Shown in pieces: positions 59,268 to 64,000 of a stretch of 64,000 nt of DNA. This DNA comes from JAJAZB01 sp964244295 (GTDB lineage Bacteria; Bacteroidota; Bacteroidia; Cytophagales; Spirosomataceae). Positions within the stretch are counted from its first letter, which is position 1. Each line of letters starts with the position of its first letter. The notes below the pieces were generated by a model, which saw only the letters and a list, made by a program, of their open reading frames with translations, did no database searches and had not been told where the DNA came from. The stretch spans positions 59,709 through 123,708 of the forward strand of contig CAXTIG010000016.1 of assembly GCA_964244295.1 (NCBI GenBank). The letters are read 5' to 3'. The translations under genes and the position numbers were made by a program.

Positions 59268-60488
59268 GTGGCCTCCTCCAAAATCGTTTTTCGTTCGGAA
59301 AAAGTGTATGCTGACGGTACTTCGCCGGTCATGCTACGGGTCACGGCCAACCGGCGCAGCGCCGAGCGGCAGATTTGCGCCCTACCTCCATCGGACTGGA
59401 ATCCTCGAACGGGCCGGGTGCGAAATTCCAACCCCAACGCCACAAAACTCAACAAACTGATCAGGAAACGGGTCCAGGATGTCGACGGGTACTTGCTGGA
59501 GCTGGAGGCCCAGGAGCAACCCATCGAAGCCGCTGCCGTGCTCAGCGTTGTGTTTGCGGGGCAAACCTACACGTTCACCGGGCATTTTCGGACGTACATC
59601 AAGGCTCGTCGCGACCAGGGCAAGATTTCCACGGCCCGTCTCTACCAGCAATACCTTGACCGGTTACTCAACTACACGAAGCAACGGGAGGTCACATTTA
59701 CCGAATTCACTGACACGTTTCTGAACGGACTGATCAAATTCTGGCGGGATAATCAGATTTCGGGCAATACGGTAAGGCACCGTGTTTTGGTTTTTGAAAG
59801 CGTTTTTCGTGATGCCGTAAAACGAAACTTGGCGAAGGGAAACCCCTTCGCCTTTATCGATCTAAAAGAAACCAAAGTTCGTAAGAAAAAACTGACGGTC
59901 GAAGAATTGGCGAAGCTGGCTGAATTGCCGGTGACGCCAGGTTCGGGCCGGTTTCATGCCCGAAGTTATTTTATGATTCAATTTTATTTGCGGGGCTTAC
60001 GCGTTTCAGAGGTATTGACGCTAAAACGTGAAAACGTCCGCCTCGAAAATGGGGAACCGATCTACATCGAACTAACCAGCCAGAAAACCGGCGAATTGAT
60101 GGCGATTCGGCTCCATGCCACGGCACAGAAATGGGTCAAGCCCTACCTGTCGTCGAAAACCCCTTTTCTACTGCCCTTTCTGAGATGGGTGCCAAACCCC
60201 AAAAGCACTCCGGACGAAAATACCCTTGACCTGCTGAAGCGCTTAGCCAATGGCCGTAGTCTAATCACTTACCACCTCGCCAAACTAGAGACCCTACTCG
60301 GCTTCACCAAGAAATTACGTAGCCACATGGCCCGGCACACGTTCGCTGACCAGGCCGACAAGAAAATTACCGATAAGCGAAAAATTAGTGAAATGCTTGG
60401 ACATCGTGATTTCAAAACCACTCAAATCTACCTCTCCGACCTCCGCGACGATGAACTGGACGTAGCCGCTGATGCGGTTTTTGATTGA
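59268..60488 (+). CDS. Tyrosine recombinase (phage integrase family)
   Basis: A 406-residue site-specific recombinase. The N-terminal Arm-binding-like domain (VFRSEKVYADGTSPVMLRVTANRRSAERQ, LPPSDWNPRTGRVRN) is typical of Bacteroidota integrases, followed by the SAM-like core-binding domain (about 105-215). Catalytic residues: first Arg in LRGLRVSEVL, HxxR in SHMARHTFAD, second His in MLGHRDFKTTQIYL with the nucleophilic Tyr in IYL. The start is GTG 59268; no ATG is in this frame before the conserved region. Integrases of this type move conjugative or genomic islands. No tRNA is visible next to it. The following genes include an AT-rich segment that could be of foreign origin. Confidence 0.92.
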   Translation: MASSKIVFRSEKVYADGTSPVMLRVTANRRSAERQICALPPSDWNPRTGRVRNSNPNATKLNKLIRKRVQDVDGYLLELEAQEQPIEAAAVLSVVFAGQTYTFTGHFRTYIKARRDQGKISTARLYQQYLDRLLNYTKQREVTFTEFTDTFLNGLIKFWRDNQISGNTVRHRVLVFESVFRDAVKRNLAKGNPFAFIDLKETKVRKKKLTVEELAKLAELPVTPGSGRFHARSYFMIQFYLRGLRVSEVLTLKRENVRLENGEPIYIELTSQKTGELMAIRLHATAQKWVKPYLSSKTPFLLPFLRWVPNPKSTPDENTLDLLKRLANGRSLITYHLAKLETLLGFTKKLRSHMARHTFADQADKKITDKRKISEMLGHRDFKTTQIYLSDLRDDELDVAADAVFD

Positions 60489-60505
60489 AAATACGCCGCA
60501 TGGTG

Positions 60506-60533
60506 TTGGTTTTGAATTATTTGCTTACTTTAG
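60506..60533 (+). promoter_or_regulatory. Possible promoter of the 118-residue membrane protein gene
   Basis: TTG at 60506-60508 and TACTTTAG at 60526-60533, with 17 bases between. The -7 is one mismatch from the consensus. Confidence 0.3.
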
Positions 60534-60563
60534 GGCATCAATCAACTAAAAACCAATCATCAA

Positions 60564-60920
60564 TTGAATAACAACCCTTATCTCCCAGGCACGCCTGCTT
60601 ATGATGCGTGGCCCGTAGCCTATGAATACCCACGGGGTTGGGGTATTGGCCTTGAAATCTCTGATGCGAACACGATTGGTATCACGGACCCTTTCTACGA
60701 TGAATTACAAAAACTGATAAATGATTCGTCACTAACGAAGGCCGAGGTTGATAGAAAAATTGCTGACTTAAAGGCGCGTCGAGCAGCCTACTTTTCGCAA
60801 TCAAAAGTTTTACAAGAGCCTAACAATCTTTCCGCCTGGCTCTGGCCCGCAGTGGCACTACTCGCCCTGATCGGTTTGGTCGTTTTCTTTGTTCGGCAGA
60901 ATGAAATGAAGGCTGCCTAA
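60564..60920 (+). CDS. Small C-terminally anchored membrane protein
   Basis: A 118-residue protein with a hydrophilic N-terminus (YLPGTPAYDAWPVAYEYPRG), a helical segment (DPFYDELQKLINDSSLTKAEVDRKIADLKARR) and one transmembrane helix near the C-terminus (AWLWPAVALLALIGLVVFFV). The TTG start at 60564 is the only one giving this N-terminus. Family not recognised. It follows the recombinase on the same strand and is more AT-rich than most genes in the window. Confidence 0.6.
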   Translation: MNNNPYLPGTPAYDAWPVAYEYPRGWGIGLEISDANTIGITDPFYDELQKLINDSSLTKAEVDRKIADLKARRAAYFSQSKVLQEPNNLSAWLWPAVALLALIGLVVFFVRQNEMKAA

Positions 60921-60935
60921 GCCCATTTTGCATAC

Positions 60936-60971
60936 AAAAAAAGCCCCTCCCCACCCGGCAGGGGCTTTTTT
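60936..60971 (+). terminator. Rho-independent terminator
   Basis: AAAAAAGCCCCT and AGGGGCTTTTTT around a loop of about twelve bases, 15 bases after the stop. Confidence 0.8.
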
Positions 60972-61035
60972 CGTAAACGGTTTGGAGGAAACCCGCCGTT
61001 TGCCTAAATAGCGCCCTCCTGCAATCTATCCCTCC

Positions 61036-62946
61036 ATGAAACTACCTTTTCTCCCCCTTTTGCTGCTGGCAACGCTGGCTACCTCGCTCACCTACGCCCA
61101 ATTCCCCACCTGCGGCACCGCCTCACCTACGCCAGAGCAGGCCCGCCTGCACGAAGAAAAATTCAGGGAATTTGTGATGAGGGCAAAACAGGCCAACCGG
61201 GGGAGAACCCAGGCGCAGAATGTGGCCGTAAAGGTTTGGATTATTCAACCTGATGGTGGGTGGTATAACGTTTCTCCTCAAATCCCTAACATTCTTTCAA
61301 ATCTGAATGGTTTTTTTTCACCGATAGGGGTTACTTTTTTTCAAATAGAATCTCCTACCGTTTACTACGATCCATCACTTTATTCAGTAGATGCCAATTC
61401 TATAAATAAAACTTTGTGGAAACGCTTCCATTATGATAATGCAATCAATTTGTATTTTGTCGGCCAGTTATGTAACGGAAGTAAATGCTCAATAAGTTAT
61501 GAAAAAGAGGGTCTAATCTTGGGCGTTGCAAATACTCCTTTCAGTTTACTGAATCCTCGTGGAAAGGAAATACCAAGTATCGTCTCAGCAAAAGAGGGTA
61601 ATTGGATAGCAATTTCAACCGATCATCTGTATTACGTTCGGAATAATCCGACTAAACTTGCTCAACAGGTGAATGAAATGATTTTTAAAAGTATTCCGCA
61701 TGAATTTGGGCATTATTTTAACCTCTACCACACTTTCTCGCAAGGCCAAGAGACTGAATTAGTAAATGGGAATAACTGTGCTGATGCTGGGGATTACGTA
61801 TGTGACACACCTGCCGATCCTATAGATCCAAATAGTACAAATAATGGAATAATAGTGAATTGTTCTTATTCCGGCCCTGCTGAGACTCAGAGTGGATTAA
61901 AATATAATCCAAAGTTTTGGAATATGATGGCTTATTATCCTATTTACGATCAGCTCAGTGGCTATAAGGGATACTTCACTCAATCCTGCCAAAAAGTCCC
62001 CGAATTCACCCCTGGCCAATACTTACGCATGGTAGCGGGATTGCTCTGGCGTACAACTCCTCACCCCGATCTATCCTCTCGGTATTACATCGACGGCCAA
62101 AAACATTTAGTAGTCGATAAGCTATCCAGCGACTACAATTCAAAAACGGAAATCACCCAACTCTGTGCCGGTACATCTGCTTTCGTGTCGGCCTATTTTT
62201 GGGGAGCAACCTGGTTGCTATACACCGTTCAAGTTGTGAATGAAGCAACGGGCGCGGTCGCATCCACTGAAAACGGGGCCTTTCTCAATCAGTATTATGA
62301 AAATTACGAAACCAAAAATGGCGGCACTATTCAGTTTAAATTGCCCGCCAACCTGCCCGCTGGTCGTTACAGATTAAGGCTGATCAACTCGGTCGATGGT
62401 TTTTCGGAAGTATCGAAGGCGTTTGACATTGCTACCCCCACCACCGCCCGCCTCACCGGAACCGCCACCATCCAAGAGCGCGATTCGACCCAACTCCGGA
62501 TCGACCTCACCGGCGGCACCCCGGCGGCGCTGGCCCTGAGCAACGGCCAAAAGTTTACGGCAACGGCCTCGCCCTTCACATTTTTCGTAAAACCCACCCG
62601 CTCCACCACCTACCGCCTGGCCTCGGTGAGCAACGGTTGCGGCGCGGGCACCGTAACCGCCGATTCGGTACGCATCACCGTCATTCCCATTACGGCGCTG
62701 GAGCCGGGCCTGCCGCTCGTGGGCCGGGTGTACCCTAACCCCGCTACTGAACTCCTCCGGGTGGAGTTGCCTGGCGCTGGCCCCTACCGCCTCCAACTGC
62801 TTGATGCCCGTGGGCAGGTCGTGGCCGAGCAATCGGGCAGCGGGGCCAACCCCGAATTGTCGCTCCGGCGGCTGGCCGGGGGGCTGTATCTGCTCCGGCT
62901 GGGGCAAGGCGGGCGGCAGTCGCATTTCCGGGTGCTGAAACAATGA
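61036..62946 (+). CDS. Secreted M43-like metalloprotease with type IX sorting domain
   Basis: A 636-residue secreted protease: signal peptide (1-21, ending LTYA), a metzincin motif HEFGHYFNLYHTF at about residues 222-234 (HExxHxxxxxH, with Asn in place of the usual Gly), a Met-turn segment WNMMAYY, Cys pairs, a beta-sandwich (about 390-480) and a C-terminal type IX sorting domain from about 560 (VYPNPATELLRVELP ... LAGGLYLLRLGQGGRQSHFRVLKQ). Export is therefore by PorSS/T9SS to the surface or medium. The middle third (about 61220-62160) is strongly AT-rich against a GC-rich start and end. Confidence 0.87.
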   Translation: MKLPFLPLLLLATLATSLTYAQFPTCGTASPTPEQARLHEEKFREFVMRAKQANRGRTQAQNVAVKVWIIQPDGGWYNVSPQIPNILSNLNGFFSPIGVTFFQIESPTVYYDPSLYSVDANSINKTLWKRFHYDNAINLYFVGQLCNGSKCSISYEKEGLILGVANTPFSLLNPRGKEIPSIVSAKEGNWIAISTDHLYYVRNNPTKLAQQVNEMIFKSIPHEFGHYFNLYHTFSQGQETELVNGNNCADAGDYVCDTPADPIDPNSTNNGIIVNCSYSGPAETQSGLKYNPKFWNMMAYYPIYDQLSGYKGYFTQSCQKVPEFTPGQYLRMVAGLLWRTTPHPDLSSRYYIDGQKHLVVDKLSSDYNSKTEITQLCAGTSAFVSAYFWGATWLLYTVQVVNEATGAVASTENGAFLNQYYENYETKNGGTIQFKLPANLPAGRYRLRLINSVDGFSEVSKAFDIATPTTARLTGTATIQERDSTQLRIDLTGGTPAALALSNGQKFTATASPFTFFVKPTRSTTYRLASVSNGCGAGTVTADSVRITVIPITALEPGLPLVGRVYPNPATELLRVELPGAGPYRLQLLDARGQVVAEQSGSGANPELSLRRLAGGLYLLRLGQGGRQSHFRVLKQ

Positions 62947-62965
62947 TTCGCCGGGGAAGTGGGGC

Positions 62966-62995
62966 TTGAACTTTTGGCCCTTCCGTTTAGTTTTG
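62966..62995 (+). promoter_or_regulatory. Promoter of the second PIN toxin/antitoxin pair
   Basis: TTG (62966-62968), exactly 19 bases, then TAGTTTTG (62988-62995): an exact match to the Bacteroidota consensus. It places the transcription start near 63001, before ATG 63019. Confidence 0.6.
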
Positions 62996-63018
62996 CCGAA
63001 CAGAAACGAAACGACTAT

Positions 63019-63336
63019 ATGGCAGCTAAATCGTCGGACGGACTGGGAGATTACTCACACCTCGACGATCTGACCGCCGCCGACTACCGCGCCGCGATTC
63101 GGGCCAACTCAATAAAAAATTCAGTCATGCCTACCCTCACTAAACTGGAGCAAACCTGGCGAATGGTCGAAAGCCTTTCGGCCAAGCAGCAGGAGAAGCT
63201 GGCCGCTCGCATGAACGCCCTAGTCGCTCTCAAGCGGGTTGAAAGTGGTCAACTCCAAGTACTTCCTAATTCCCTGACGATGGCCGACGTTCGCCGGGAA
63301 CAAAAGGCCGCTCGCGCGGCCCGCCGCCATGCGTAG
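63019..63336 (+). CDS. Putative antitoxin partner of the PIN-domain protein
   Basis: A 105-residue helical, charged protein (SAKQQEKLAARMNALVALKRVESGQLQVLPNSLTMADVRREQKAARAARRHA). It precedes the PIN gene and overlaps it by 8 bases, so translation is likely coupled. No recognised DNA-binding domain. The start ATG 63019 follows the promoter at 62966-62995; the ATG at 62959 lies upstream of that promoter. Confidence 0.72.
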   Translation: MAAKSSDGLGDYSHLDDLTAADYRAAIRANSIKNSVMPTLTKLEQTWRMVESLSAKQQEKLAARMNALVALKRVESGQLQVLPNSLTMADVRREQKAARAARRHA

Positions 63337-63739
63337 GCTGGGCAATGTCGTGCTCGACGTAAACGTGATTATCAGCCTTGTTCTCAAAAACAAGCTGGGT
63401 TTGTTGTTGAGAGCGGTGGCTTTTGACCGTGTGACCGTGTTCGCCTCGGCAGAGTTGCTTGACGAACTGCTCGACGTACTTAATCGCCCACACCTTGCTC
63501 GGTATCTGGCCGAAAGCCCCACCGCCTATTTTCAGGCATTTGAAGAAACGGCCTTGTTTCGGCCCATTTTAAAGCCTTACGCCGGTAGCCCCGACCCCGA
63601 CGACGACTACCTCGTGGCGCTCTGCCTTCAGGAAAAAGCCTGGCTCGTATCGGGCGACGGCCCCCTGTTGCGTTGGGAAGCACCGCCCGCTGGCTTGAAG
63701 CGGATGACCTACACCGAATTTCAAAAACGAGTCTTGTAA
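63329..63739 (+). CDS. PIN-domain toxin
   Basis: A 136-residue PIN-family protein: VVLDVNVIISLVL (first Asp), ASAELLDELLDVLNRPHL (Glu), DPDDDYLVALCL (Asp) and LVSGDGPLL (Asp). It belongs to the 'putative toxin-antitoxin component, PIN family' group, distinct from the VapC-like protein at 11 kb. Presumed endoribonuclease. Confidence 0.85.
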   Translation: MRRLGNVVLDVNVIISLVLKNKLGLLLRAVAFDRVTVFASAELLDELLDVLNRPHLARYLAESPTAYFQAFEETALFRPILKPYAGSPDPDDDYLVALCLQEKAWLVSGDGPLLRWEAPPAGLKRMTYTEFQKRVL

Positions 63740-63742
63740 AAC

Positions 63743-63771
63743 CGCCCGTCCCACCCGCCGGGCGTTTTTTT
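63743..63771 (+). terminator. Terminator after the PIN toxin
   Basis: CGCCCG and CGGGCG with a ten-base loop followed by seven Ts, four bases after the stop. Confidence 0.7.
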
Positions 63772-63781
63772 AGCTTCCGGC

Positions 63782-63812
63782 TTGGCCCAATTCAAAACCC
63801 TCGATACCTTCG
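63782..63812 (+). promoter_or_regulatory. Putative promoter of the lipoprotein at the window end
   Basis: TTG (63782-63784), 20 bases, TACCTTCG (63805-63812), 32 bases before the ATG at 63845. Confidence 0.45.
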
Positions 63813-63844
63813 CCCTTTCTCCATTTTTCACCCTCCTTTCATCC

Positions 63845-64000
63845 ATGAAAAAAACAGTACTCCTGCTTTGTCTTTCCCTGCTGCTTTTCGCCTGCCAAAA
63901 AGAAGCCCCCGAACCACTTCCCTCCGCTACAAACTCCTATACCGAGAATAGACTTGTTGCGATTCTGATTTTCAGGGATTTAGGTAGAAATTCCACAATC
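63845..64000 (+). CDS. Lipoprotein, 3'-truncated by the window edge
   Basis: The frame starts MKKTVLLLCLSLLLFAC with lipobox LLFAC (Cys at 17) and continues QKEAPEPLPSATNSYTE to the end of the window without a stop. Only 52 codons are visible; family cannot be named. A promoter-like pair stands just upstream. Confidence 0.65.
   Translation, partial: MKKTVLLLCLSLLLFACQKEAPEPLPSATNSYTENRLVAILIFRDLGRNSTI

Noticed and set aside
59245..59460. ATG-started frame overlapping the recombinase start
   Set aside because: Different frame; the recombinase frame (GTG 59268) carries the conserved N-terminal domain.

Overview
The window reads as chromosome of a GC-rich Bacteroidota, most likely a Cytophagales member of the Spirosoma/Larkinella type. 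The evidence is a type IX secretion C-terminal sorting domain, Bacteroidota -33/-7 promoters (TTG-N19-TAnnTTTG), absence of Shine-Dalgarno sequences, paired SurA-like isomerases, DUF1080, ThuA and 'Planctomycete cytochrome' families, and many long intergenic palindromes. This placement is inference; no rRNA or tRNA gene is present to confirm it.

Layout. 1-7 kb: a 5'-truncated agmatine deiminase, a lipoprotein, two parvulin-type periplasmic chaperones (one carrying an OmpA-like domain) and a MoxR ATPase. 7-11.5 kb: a MobA-like nucleotidyltransferase, truA, a GAF protein, an L,D-transpeptidase, a DUF6624 protein, and a PIN toxin preceded by a 53-residue overlapping antitoxin. 11.7-20.7 kb: an M16 peptidase, a tryptophan-rich lipoprotein facing a DUF4136 lipoprotein, an outer-membrane-like protein, a CE15-like esterase, an HExxH lipoprotein, and a stress-protein gene interrupted by an in-frame TAG. 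21-40 kb: a long plus-strand block of sugar and cytochrome genes, described below. 40-47.5 kb (minus strand): M14 peptidase, ECF-like sigma factor, double SnoaL protein, SDR, NmrA-type protein, ModE-like regulator and a small molybdopterin-fold protein. 47.7-55 kb: Zn alcohol dehydrogenase, exported Gfo/Idh protein, beta-propeller, a REP-associated transposase flanked by paired hairpins, and purL. 55-64 kb: small exported proteins, a metZ-like gene divergent from an Lrp regulator, a tyrosine recombinase, a type IX-secreted metalloprotease of mosaic composition, a PIN toxin/antitoxin pair and a truncated lipoprotein.

The main coherent unit lies between 21.2 and 39.6 kb: c-type-cytochrome proteins, DUF1080, DUF4432, a mannose-6-phosphate-isomerase-like cupin, two TIM-barrel isomerase/epimerases, Gfo/Idh plus ThuA, and a DUF1549/DUF1553-DUF1501 pair. 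The families fit oxidation of a glycoside to a 3-keto sugar (Gfo/Idh/ThuA/DUF1080 chemistry), re-epimerisation, and possibly electron transfer to periplasmic haem proteins. The substrate cannot be read from the sequence.

The second theme is repeats. At least a dozen intergenic inverted repeats of several families punctuate the window. One palindromic repeat sits in frame inside purL, another inside the signal-peptide region of the DUF1080 gene, and a transposase with its own hairpin pair is present.
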